Below, in pieces: positions 11,104 through 21,390 of a stretch of 64,000 bases of DNA. A model generated the notes under the pieces. That model was given only the letters and a program-made list of their open reading frames with translations, searched no databases and was not told the origin of the DNA. Source of the DNA: Daucus carota subsp. sativus. Its lineage: Eukaryota > Streptophyta > Magnoliopsida > Apiales > Apiaceae. Within the stretch, counting starts at the first letter, position 1. Each line of letters opens with the position of its first letter. Position numbers and translations under genes: made by a program. The stretch is from the NCBI RefSeq assembly GCF_001625215.2, contig NC_030384.2, positions 44,984,390 to 45,048,389 of the forward strand, in the 5' to 3' direction.

Positions 11104-13500
11104 TTAATGATATGCTGATGAAACTCGAAGGAACATAATATCTTCACAGCGGGCATTGTCAACAGAAGTAACTCCACTGAAGGAATGAGACCTTCTTAAT
11201 CTTGATCCTGGAAAGAGAGGAGATGAAATTGAACCTGTTCCAAACCTTCCACTTGCCTCCTTGTTCCCCTCTGTGTTATTTTTATCCCCAGGGAGATTCA
11301 CACTCCTGGGAGAAGAATAAACATTTGATCCGTGATATTTGCCAAGCACGGCTTCAGTTCCTATGTATGTTTTTCCTTTTAATCTATAGGACTCTGTACA
11401 TAAAGATTCATCTTCAAGCACCAGTTCTCGGAAATCAACCAGTGGTGGAGGGATCTTAGTTGAAAATAATTCTTTAAGATTGTTCAAAATGCCCCGATTA
11501 TAAGGGTTTTTCTTGTTATCGTAACGGGAACGGAAGTTCTCATAAGTTGTCTGTTAAAAAGGAGGGAAGAAGGATGATCAGAGGAGAGTGTAAAATTTAC
11601 ATCTAAACAAGACATACTATCCAGCAAAAAAAACATGTTTGAGAGTAGATGTCACATCATCTTCACATTAATTATGGGAGTGGCAGCGACGCCAACAGAA
11701 ATTCTATTGCAAGTTAAAGAAAGAAACGCCACGTGTAAGAGACTAAAAGGAGAAAAAAACCCAGCAAGTTTGATATATCTTCTTTTTATCCATTAATCCA
11801 TGTATCTATCATGCATTTCTAACAGTAGATCTTTATATATGTATATGCATACTGCACATGTTCAGCTGAATACTCGTACTGAAATGTAATTTAGGAGCAA
11901 AAAGGTCACCTGATTCGTGCACATCAGATACAGATGGAATACACTAAGCCCACCGACGAACCAAACAGATAAGAAGCAATACACCAGTATGATGACTGAC
12001 AATATGTCTCGTGCCAGTACCATCCAAAAACTTCCTTTTTCTTGAAGAACATGTATCAAAGTGAAGGTGAAGACGTATATGCACAAAACCGTTGATGATG
12101 TTATAAACAGGATGTAATAAGGATAATTACGCTGCAATGAGTATAAAATGAAAGAGTTCAGACTTCAGAAGGAACAGCTAACATTGTTTATCAAGGAACT
12201 TTAACTTAGTCACTGCAGATACATTCACACTATGCAACCAGGTTTCGTTAGATAGATTAATGAAAACATGGAATATAAGTGTTTACATAATAGGGAGAGA
12301 AGTTGGAAATGAATGTTATCGGTTAATCAACGATCACCAAACAAAGGCATGCCTCTAGATATGTAAAGCAATTATGCCCCCAACAATATACTTTAGAGCA
12401 AATCATTACGAAGTAAAATATTGGACTTTTTCCGATCTTATAAATATCATAGTTCTTATAAGTGTTAGTACTAGCTTAACTTCATAGTCTTGGATTATAG
12501 TGTCCTTATTGAGCAACTTACGATTCCAATACATTGTCCCACCCATGGGCAATGATGATCAAACTTTAGCACACAGTTGTTGCATCTTGAGCAATGAGAA
12601 GTACGTGGTGGACGGTATATCATACAAGTTTGGCAGAATTTCAATCTAACAGTTTTGCCGTTGACAATCTCATCTCTGGTTCTAGGCACTTTCCGACCAC
12701 TCATGGAACGGCTCAACCAATCCATAGACAAAGTTGATGTTGTCCCTGATTCAGGAGGCGTTGAGCTCCTTGGTACTATTCCCGGATCACTTCCAGATGT
12801 TACAAAGAGGAAAATTAGATCCTGCATCATTCTTACATTGTCAAACTTGATCATAATTAGTTGTCAGTCTGTTCTAAAGTTACTAAAATCCTAAAATGTT
12901 CTATAACCTACCAACAGAAGGAGAACAATTCCCACAATCAGCACGCTGTAACCGCGCAGAGGACTGTTTTTGGCTACATTAAGAAACGTTTTAATGCAGA
13001 AAGCTATTGCTGGAATTCCTATCAAGGATACAGTTTTAGCTACCGATGATGCATCAGGACCAAAGATCAACCTCCCGCCGCAGAAAAATTTCTACACAGT
13101 ACAAGAAAATAGCAAGTTATAGACTATGAAAGCAGAAGTCAGTATAATAGGCTGCACAAATGGTTCTAATAACAAACAAAAAAATCACTTTACAGGAAGT
13201 TTATCATAATTTATACAATATTGATTAGGCATTTAGCTGGTGGTGAGGCACCCTCGGAGATGACATGAAAAATCACAAACAAAAACGAAATCGTACCAAG
13301 TGCACAAGACCCTTGCTTCGTAAAAAAAATCTCATTCTTATATTATATATGGTATTTCCAAGAATTCGTACTAGGTCTGACCTAGCAGATAACACGTCAA
13401 CACTTAACAATCACAATCACACGTATAGAAAGGAGAAACTTACATTATGGCCCTTCCAAACTTGATAAAGCCTGACCCTTGAATTTGAAGGAGGATACAT
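11104..13500 (-). CDS. DHHC-type protein S-acyltransferase (palmitoyltransferase)
   Basis: This is a polytopic membrane enzyme that attaches fatty acyl groups to cysteines of target proteins. Five exons join in phase: 13444-13500, 12912-13091, 12522-12821, 11910-12131 and 11104-11550, giving 401 residues. The protein starts MYPPSNSRVRLYQVWKGHN. Two membrane segments (about 34-55 and 62-86) precede the SDPG motif at 90-93. The cysteine-rich domain (141-179, FCQTC..PPRTSHCSRCNNCV) ends in the catalytic DHHC at 167-170. Two more membrane segments lie in about 185-245. The plant motifs TTYE (254-257) and NPYNRG (268-273) follow, then a Ser-rich cytosolic tail. The start is the first in-frame ATG after an upstream stop. 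It fits the plasma-membrane PAT05-09-like group, but I cannot assign the exact paralogue. Confidence 0.95.
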
Positions 13501-14199
13501 GACTCCAAAGCCAGGAAGGAGCCAAGAAAAATTGAAGCGTAACAATAATGCAAATCGTAACGTTCAATAAAAAAAATGTTAAAACATGCAAATTAAATAT
13601 TTATGTTTCTTGAGGGGGAAGGTTGATCAAGCAACCCCTCATTTGTTTTTCTTCCAATTAACGCCCCCAGAAACAAAACCCTCGTCGATTTTCTCTTCCT
13701 TTTTGTTTGGGTTCCGTCTCGGAGGGTGTCGAAAGTATTGCGGGGGGTGTTAAGTGTAACGGATCATTTTAATTAAATTTAAGTAATATCTTGCTGTGAC
13801 TCAGACTAACCCCGTTAAAATTAATAATCATATCTATGAAAAGCGTATCCAAACACATCTCAGATTAACAATAAATCAACAAAAAAATTCTTAAAAAATA
13901 TGAAAAGTTTTTATATGATGTGTAATTGGATTAACTTGAAAATTAACGCATTTTCATATTTTTCTACAAATAAATGACTTAAATCTGTTAAATAAGATAA
14001 GACCAAGAAAGTTACAAAAAATAAATAGATAACGTCAAGGATAATTTTTTACAAAAAAAATGCCTGAGAGTTGGGATTATAAAATGCAAAGGTTTTATAA
14101 ATCTTAGATCCGGTCACAAGAAAATATATATAAATAATCGCTTGTGTTTGGATTAAAATTAACGATTATAAACGATAATTAACTTTATATCATTATTAA
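13501..14199. other. 5' flank of the acyltransferase gene
   Basis: This is upstream sequence of the minus-strand acyltransferase gene. A less AT-rich patch at about 13610-13760 probably holds the 5'UTR and core promoter. The rest is AT-rich and without recognisable features. Confidence 0.45.
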
Positions 14200-14211
14200 T
14201 ATTACAAATAA

Positions 14212-14500
14212 TTGTACACCAACATATCATATGTTCTTGATTCATTATCCAATTTATTGCAAGCAGTCCTATTACCACTGCACCAATATATCGATATATT
14301 CAAGATTCATTATCCAACATATTGCAAGCAATCCTATTACTATTATAATAACATATGTTCTCGAATTTTGATTCAACATATTGCAGGTAATAGGATTACC
14401 ACACCGATATATGATCGACTTTTTTATTCAACATGATGCAAGTAATCCTATTACCACTACATGAGCATATAATGATATGTTCTCGATTCTTGATTCAACA
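14212..14500. repeat. Degenerate minisatellite, units of about 65-75 bp
   Basis: The phrase 'attcaacatattgcaagcaatcctattaccac' and close variants recurs about four times, separated by 'catatgttctcgattcttgattcaaca' variants. Units differ by substitutions and indels. The short ORFs it contains follow the repeat and are not genes. Confidence 0.75.
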
Positions 14501-14823
14501 GAATTGTCATGGTACGAGTTCAAGAGAATCTATACCAAAATTTATAAAAATAAACAAATTTATACTTTTACCGGTAAGAACATCTCCGACATTCACTTAA
14601 GTAACTCTTTAAATATAATAAAAAAATTGTCTCTTAACGACTTAATGTACATTCATCTTCAATAACATTCTTTATATTTATTTTTTTATATAATATTTTT
14701 TTATTAAATTATTTTTTTTCAAATAGAAGTACAATACAAAAGTGGATGCTTGTATTACTTTATAATAAATATAATTTAAAAGTGAGTTGTGGACTCTAAA
14801 AAAAGGAGAGAAAAGAGGTTCTA

Positions 14824-15187
14824 GAGCAAGTCCAACACTATGCTAAGAGATTCTCTAAAAATATTATAAAATAATATGTCTTAGTGATTTAGCACAAGAT
14901 TTAGCACATGAGCTCCAATAGTACTCCCTATATCCATTCCCTATTATTATAATAATATTAAATTTAATGATAAAAATAGTTTAGAAGAGAGGGAAATGAT
15001 GTGGAGGAGAGAGAGAAATGAATATTTTAATGATAAAAATAGTTTAGAAGTGGCTAGCATAGTCTAAAAATAGGGAAGGGGAGGCATGTGCTAGTGATTT
15101 AGCACATCACTAGCATAGTGTTGGAGTGCAATTTTATCCCATATTCCCTATTTTTGGATTTAAGACTTGATTTAGCAGGACTTGCTC
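14824..15187. mobile_element. Tourist/Harbinger-like MITE, 364 bp
   Basis: The left end is GAGCAAGTCCAACACTATGCTA. The right end in reverse complement is GAGCAAGTCCTGCTAAATCA, so the terminal inverted repeats are clear. The flanking trinucleotides are CTA (left) and TTA (right), compatible with the 3-bp TWA target of PIF/Harbinger elements. A subterminal word, 'agcacat...ctagcatagt', recurs inside. There is no coding capacity. Confidence 0.75.
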
Positions 15188-15399
15188 TTAAGACTTTAAA
15201 AGTGTTTGAGACCACTTTTTAAAGACCTTGAATACTGAACACTACACCAAAAGCAACTACTTGTTCGAGATGACGCAACTATAATATAATATTTATAGTG
15301 TAGCAGCAAACACCACAGTTCGACGCAGTGAGTGTGAGAGATGTGCTTATTTGTGTAGCAGCCATCATCACGAATCGAATTAGAGATATACTGGACACC

Positions 15400-17444
15400 C
15401 CCAGCACTTCTTTTCTAAACAAAGAAGTAGAGGACTTGTCTCTTTGATAGTATGAAGAACTGCATCATAACAAGCTGCTACATTAATTTGTTTCAAGTCA
15501 AAAGGTTTGGCCGTTATATCGAGGCTTAACACAATACATGAAATCCAGCACACAGAATTTTGCCAATATCTGTGAGAATAGTCTGCCAGTTGCGGATAGA
15601 CTGCCGGCTACAGACAAGTAACAAAGGGAAAGGACTAGCATTACAAAAGTTTCTTACAACACAAATGTTTCACTTGAACCATAACTTCCTATCTACTAAA
15701 TACATGCAAAGCTAAAGTTACTACTGCTCCTGGCTGTATCGCAGTTGACTACATCCAGAATAGCTTCTTGCCATCAGACTACAGATAACTGCAGAAAGAA
15801 AATGCAATGCTGTGAGAAATTCATTTCACTCTACTTTTCATAAAGATACGTAATGGCTACAATACATTTTTAAGCTGTAGTAATTCAGGAAACCAGAAAA
15901 GCAAATATAACTTGAAGAAACGACAAAAAAGTTAACTAGTTAAGATAGTCAAAAAGTGATTATCAGATGTAAAATTCAGGAAACCAGAACAGTACCACTC
16001 CCCAATGCTATAGACAAGATCATGACAAATTAATAAATACACTATAAACCTGTATCTTGAAAAAAACTCCAAACTGCTCCCAATTGTTGTGTCGGGGAGG
16101 TCAGCCGTTAACCATATATCTCGGTAACTAGACAGCAATATACATTAGTTACTCTCACTGTCTGACATGGGGTTAGATGCCTGTGAACCACACAATTCTG
16201 TAACCCCACAGTAAAAATTTATGTTTGTCTGAGTAGAATCAACTGTACCTACAGTATTCTGCCACTCCATGGCAGTAAATATTTTCTTCTATAGATTTCA
16301 CACGAATGGGTGTTTAATGTCTCCTTGAGGTTTATTTGACTCACGTGGTCCTTGTTAAAGTAAAAGAGTGAGGTATGTGCAGAACAAGACAGGTCATGCA
16401 TGTGGGTTCAGTATCTTAAGTAATTAAATAAGCTGACTGTATCTAAACCATAAGGTGAACCAAGTCCTTGTCTTCCCAGATGCTGCAAACTTTCTCAGGC
16501 CCGGTTTTTCTTCGAAATAAATTTAAACACTAATTAAGTGTCCCAAGACCCTTCTGTACCATTCTTAGATATTAAAGGAAAAAAAAACGCATCAAAAAAG
16601 GTAAAATCAGTGGTTATGCAGGAACATTATAGCAGATACTTGTCAAAAGCCCACTTCAGAGTTTTCAAAAGTCAGTTCACCAAAGTCCTCATGACCTGAG
16701 ATTACCAAAATATATATGACTACCATGTGTAAAAAATTTTATATTTCTTGAAAGAACCAACATTGTTTAAAGATGAAAAGGTACATTGTGAATTTACAGG
16801 GGAAAAGAAAAAAAAAGGTATACTACTTAGCACAATAACACTCACATTCATCTATTGCTTACTTTTTGAATCAGGTGCTGGGGGAAGCTTGGGTACTAAT
16901 TAGTGCATATATCGTATAAGTGAAACAAAAATGGCACCACAAAGAGAACTTCATGAGTGGTGCATTAAAATATTAATTGGGCACTAAGAATAGAGAGGAA
17001 GAACCTCAGAAACATATGGCAAGCAATGTCAAACTCCCTTTCAGACGTTCTCTTGTTCACACTTAAGTATAAAATTGCAGAGATGATGACAACTGAAAGC
17101 TGACATGAAGAGACCCTAAGTGATTTTTTCAGTTAAGGATGTAATAACTAAATTCTAACTTATCATATAGGATACAGTACATAGTTCCATTGGATAATAT
17201 CATTCCACGAGGACCTCCGAAAAAGACTAACAGGATTTCAAAATTCCACACCAACTATTTTACATTTGTTGAAGAAAATATCACAGCATAACAATAAGCA
17301 TCAATGAACCCAGGTTGTTGTTGTTTGTTTGTTTTGTTTTTTTGTGTGTGTGTGGGTGGGTGGGTGTGTGTGGGTGGGGGGGGGTTAAGAGAAAACTAAC
17401 CTTTTTTCATATGCATCTGTCAGAACTCTAAAGGGTCTTCATCA
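15400..17444 (-). other. 3' flank and probable 3'UTR intron of the SUVH gene
   Basis: Below the SUVH stop codon the minus strand has a donor-like AAAAAG|GTTAGT near 17401. It also has a pyrimidine-rich acceptor TTTCTTTCTGCAG|TT near 15795. This suggests a 1.6-kb intron in the 3'UTR, with a terminal exon running to about 15.4 kb. No other coding potential is seen in the stretch. The splice call is by eye and unproven. Confidence 0.4.
17345..17384. repeat. GT/G-rich low-complexity tract
   Basis: The plus strand carries (TG)n passing into GGGTGGGTGGG and a run of about ten G just downstream of the SUVH stop codon. Several G-triplets are in register, so a quadruplex is possible. On the transcribed strand of the SUVH gene it appears as a C-rich tract. 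Confidence 0.85.
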
Positions 17445-19493
17445 TCAATAAAAGTAACCCTTACAATTCAAAGATCCGCATAAGCATCTCTTCCTCCTCA
17501 GTGCAGCTCTGTCAGATTTAGGTATCCCATAATCAAATGCCAGCTCTTGCATGGGAGGAATGTGTCCAATAGAATAAAAACCAACATGAAGATAAGTTTT
17601 ATCTCCACTATCTCTCAAAACTGGCTGCCAGAAAACATTAGGAGAACAGCTGTGATTAATAAAGCGAGCCACATTCCCAGTATTCTTAGCACTGATAACT
17701 AGGGGGAAGGGAACTTCTGCAGACCCATTAGAAGTGTAGTCCAGTGAAGGATATGCCCTGGTAGCATCAAATATATACTCTTCATGTTCACTTCCAAGGT
17801 CCATAATACTGGATGCATCAATAACATCTCCAGCATACTGACAAATAAACATTCCACTGCGGATGGGATCCCAGGATCTAAGTCCCCAACCTTTATCTTT
17901 CGTTCTAAACACCTCCAACCGAACTTTTAATCCTGCTTGAGAAACCCGGTTTCGGCAGTTTGGAGGGCATAAACAAGAAGAACCACACTCATGTATCAAG
18001 GAATTGTAATTTAAAACTACGCCAAGTGAATTGTATGGAAGAAAACCTTCATTCCTTTGAACACAGGGGCAATTTGCATCACCAGCTTGGCATCCACCAT
18101 GGCAAGCACAGCCTGATGATGGAACGGGCAAATCAAATGGTTTATCATACTTGAGAGTTGAAGAATATGTGAAATATGCTGGACCCTTTTCATCATCTAT
18201 GTCATTTACGAGAGATACAGGTAGAGTTTCTTCCCCTGAAGTAAGATCAGGCAGAATAACACCAATCCTTGTACCAGATCCTGCCTTCCAGTGTTCAATT
18301 GATTTCCACAACGTAAATGCTTCAGGCTGACCAGGCACTCGAACAAACTTGTACTTAAAAACACTACAACCACCTTTTCCTTTATCTACCCATGACTCGT
18401 GTATTTTATAAAGGCCATCATAGATGTATATCTTCCCAGTTCCATTAGGGACATCCTTCACCCCCCTTATAACTCTAACAACATTAGCCCTATGCAAGCT
18501 CTTTTCCAAAGCAAGGTTACCCCTTTCAAGTTTCTGATCAAATATTTGACCATCTTTCCTTTGAACTCCACCTTGCCCGCTATAGATTAGGACATCCCCA
18601 TCCTCACCATCATCTTCATATCCTCCTGAAGAAACAACACTTACAGCCACAGGTTCATCATCAGCAGACAGTTTGACAGTCATATAATCTATCCCAGCCA
18701 TTGTCGGGGCATGCATTCCTACCATGCACATTTCCATCCTGAAAAAGAATATGTCACCTACTTCAACTCCAGGTACAGGTCCAACCCTCTTCGTGCTATT
18801 TGTCCTGGCCCCCTTATTCATTAAAGTTGTAGCAGCCTTTAAGTCTGGACGATTGGTACCCCCCGGAATATCCTCCTTAGCTTCACAAATCTGAAAAAGT
18901 CTTCTCCGAAACAGATTATATGTCAGGAGTACTCTTGCAACTAATTCCTTATTCCCATCAGCTTGTTGATGGGATTCCAATGCTGTTAGCTTAAATGCTC
19001 TCAAGAACTGATCAAGAGTATCATCAATGCTTACTTGAACCGAGGAAAGATTAGCAGGACCCTTTGCCCTTTTATGAGAGCTACCTCTTTGCTTCCTTCC
19101 GCTACTTGGGTCATCTAAATTTTCACCCAGATCAGAAGCTCCGTAGTCATCTTCAGTTCTACCTTTTCGAGGCCTGCCTCGTGTTTTCGATGGCCCTGCA
19201 TTTCCATTTGAATATTGTGTGTCTGGAGTTCTAAAAGAGTTCAACGGAACTGGCGAGGGTATGACATTTGCAAACCCAGAAGCTCTCTGTGACTCATTTC
19301 CGGAAGCAAAAGGGAAAAAGGATGGACCGCCAGGCGCAAACGGACCAGTTGGAGGGACACCTGGGAATGGACCGGTCTGAGATGAGCCCATTTGCGGCGA
19401 AAATATTGGTTTGAGACTTCTTAATGGTTTCACATCCAAAACCCTAGACTTGTCAATAGGACCTGTCGGATTATAGTTTGAACCTCGATCCAT
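17445..19493 (-). CDS. SUVH1/SUVH3-type SET- and SRA-domain histone H3K9 methyltransferase homologue
   Basis: This is a nuclear chromatin protein that binds methylated DNA and carries a histone-lysine methyltransferase fold, 682 residues in one uninterrupted exon. The order is: N-terminus with KSRVLDVKPLRSLKPIF typical of SUVH1/3; a Pro/Gly/Phe-rich segment (40-90); an AT-hook KTRGRPRKGR (103-112); an SRA/YDG domain (about 235-385); a cysteine-rich pre-SET (461-515); SET with GWGLRS (535-540), NHSCSPN (613-619) and FDYG (653-656); and a post-SET CLCGSLNCKG (670-679). All zinc-binding and cofactor-site motifs look intact. I chose the ATG at 19493: the frame stays open five codons further to a GTG, but that is not a plausible start and the family begins here. 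SUVH1/3 relatives in Arabidopsis act as methyl-DNA readers that favour expression; whether this copy is enzymatically active is unknown. Confidence 0.96.
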   Translation of the reverse strand: MDRGSNYNPTGPIDKSRVLDVKPLRSLKPIFSPQMGSSQTGPFPGVPPTGPFAPGGPSFFPFASGNESQRASGFANVIPSPVPLNSFRTPDTQYSNGNAGPSKTRGRPRKGRTEDDYGASDLGENLDDPSSGRKQRGSSHKRAKGPANLSSVQVSIDDTLDQFLRAFKLTALESHQQADGNKELVARVLLTYNLFRRRLFQICEAKEDIPGGTNRPDLKAATTLMNKGARTNSTKRVGPVPGVEVGDIFFFRMEMCMVGMHAPTMAGIDYMTVKLSADDEPVAVSVVSSGGYEDDGEDGDVLIYSGQGGVQRKDGQIFDQKLERGNLALEKSLHRANVVRVIRGVKDVPNGTGKIYIYDGLYKIHESWVDKGKGGCSVFKYKFVRVPGQPEAFTLWKSIEHWKAGSGTRIGVILPDLTSGEETLPVSLVNDIDDEKGPAYFTYSSTLKYDKPFDLPVPSSGCACHGGCQAGDANCPCVQRNEGFLPYNSLGVVLNYNSLIHECGSSCLCPPNCRNRVSQAGLKVRLEVFRTKDKGWGLRSWDPIRSGMFICQYAGDVIDASSIMDLGSEHEEYIFDATRAYPSLDYTSNGSAEVPFPLVISAKNTGNVARFINHSCSPNVFWQPVLRDSGDKTYLHVGFYSIGHIPPMQELAFDYGIPKSDRAALRRKRCLCGSLNCKGYFY

Positions 19494-19752
19494 TGCTCCT
19501 TTTTTCACTTAAAAACTAAACAGATGTCACCTCTTATAAAAAAATCAAGTCCTGGATATCTTCTACCCACTTATAATCTTCTTCCAAGTACACTAGGAAA
19601 ATAAAATCTATATCAGAATACTAGAACTGACCAACTAAACAAAATGTTAAATCCCTAAAACCAAGAAAAAGGTTCAAACTTTTACCAAATAACATATCAA
19701 AACTACTTCAACCAAGCGAAAAACACTCATAAAAATCTCATACATCAACTAT

Positions 19753-20034
19753 CTTTAATGAACCCAACAAAAGGAAACACCAAAAATCCTTAATAACTTC
19801 AGGAAAAACAAAAACAAATTAAGCCCATACAAATGTGACACACAACCATGACGAAAGCTGTAAACTTTGACCTCGAAACAGGCCAAAGATGCTTCTTGAA
19901 ACAGGCAAACAAAAAAAAACCTCAATCTCATGTATATATCGATTATTTATCAATTACCCCAAACAAATGCGAAACCTACACAATAATCATAGTCCAAGTC
20001 AAATCAGCTCCTCATCTTCAACCAGAAATTGGAC

Positions 20035-20068
<34 letters not shown>

Positions 20069-21143
20069 CATGTCTATACACACAAATCAGCTTCAGGAAT
20101 CAAGAACCAAAGAAAACAAAACCCTGAAAATTAGTCAGACCACAATTACAATGACAGGAAATGATTAGTCAAAATAACCCAAATAAATGTGAAACACACA
20201 CAACACAAGATATTTTAATGATCCCAACAAAAGGAAACACCATGAATCCTAAATAACATTACAAAATATAATAAATTAATTTAAAATCAATCGCTGACAA
20301 ATGTGACACACAGACACCCGCACAATGATCATACACCATGATGAAAGCAGTAAACTTTGACCTCGAAACAGGCCCGAGATGCTTCTTGCAATATTCAAAC
20401 ACAAAAAACCCTCAAAATCTCTTGTATATATCAGTTATATATCAATTAAGCCAAACAAATGTGACACCTACACAATAATCATACACCAAGTCAAAAGATG
20501 CAAACTTTAACCTAAAAACAGGTGCAAGCTCCTGATTTAAGTCAATCATACACACAAATCAGCTTCAAGAATCAAGAACCAGACTCCCAAAGAAAACAAA
20601 ACCCTAAAAATTAGTCACACCACAATTACAGTCACGTACATTGACTAATCAAAGTAACCCAAATAAATGTAAAACACACACAATGCAAGATATTTTAACG
20701 ATCACAGCAAAAGAAAAACAAGATTCCTGAATAACATAACATTAAAAAATTCAAATTAAGCCCAGAAACGCCCACAAAATAATCGAACACAGTGACAAAA
20801 GCTGTAAACTTTGACCTCAAAACAGGCCCGAGATGCTTCTCGCAACATTCAAACACAAAAGAAAAAACCCCTCAAAATCTCATGCATATAGCAATCATAT
20901 ATCAATTAAGCCAAACAAATGTGACACATACACAATAATCATACACCAAGTCAAAAGATGCAAACTTTAACCTAAAACAGGTGCAAGCTCCTGATTTAAG
21001 CGAATCATACACACAAATCAGCTTCAAAAATCAAGAACCAAAGAAAACAAAACCCTAACAATTAGTCACACCACAATTACAGTGACACAAAATGATTAAT
21101 CAAAATAACCCAAATAAATGTGAAACACACACAGCACAAGATA
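19753..21143. repeat. Three-copy tandem repeat, units about 460-480 bp
   Basis: Copies start near 19753, 20213 and 20692, each opening with a variant of 'ttaatgatcccaacaaaaggaaacacc'. Each then contains 'gctgtaaactttgacctcgaaacagg', 'gatgcttcttg', 'tatcaatta...aacaaatgtgacac' and 'cagcttca(a/g)gaatcaagaaccaaagaaaacaaaaccct'. The array fills most of the SUVH leader intron. No inverted termini or coding capacity are seen, so this is a local duplication rather than a transposon. Confidence 0.9.
20034..20055. repeat. Run of 22 C
   Basis: An uninterrupted C homopolymer, followed by nine A, lies inside repeat copy 1. It is a G22 run in the SUVH pre-mRNA. Copies 2 and 3 lack it. The length may be uncertain, as long homopolymers are error-prone. 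Confidence 0.9.
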
Positions 21144-21390
21144 CCCAGAACAACTTAAAAGAAACAAAATTGAAAAACAGAGTAATTCAATTAACGAGAT
21201 ACAGATACGATGTAAACAGAATCAGTAGCAAAGAAGACAGCTAAATAGATCAGTACAGGGGAGTGAAGCATTAACAAACCAGATCTTGAAATAGAAACAT
21301 ACCTAGTAACACTGGGGTTTATGTTCTTGGGGAGAGAGAGGAGAGAGAAGCAACAAGGGGAAATGAAGAGAGTGTAGAGTGTGTTTGAGC

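Larger units (their letters stand above)
19516..21302 (-). other. Probable 5'UTR intron of the SUVH gene
   Basis: On the minus strand a 5'UTR exon ends TACTAG|GTATGT at 21303. An acceptor CTGTTTAG lies at 19516, 22 bp before the ATG. SUVH1-like genes typically have an intronless ORF preceded by a leader intron, which this fits. About 1.4 kb of the 1.79-kb intron is tandem repeat. The leader exon (21303 to about 21390) is purine/pyrimidine-biased, as promoter-proximal leaders often are. Confidence 0.65.

Noticed and set aside
15240-15262. 'cactacaccaaaa' resembling the terminus of a CACTA transposon
   Set aside because: No matching inverted end or 3-bp duplication was found, and the motif is too short to support a call.
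19848-20168. Plus-strand frames over the repeat array in the SUVH leader intron
   Set aside because: They cross the C22 run and tandem repeats and show no domain; shadows of the repeat.
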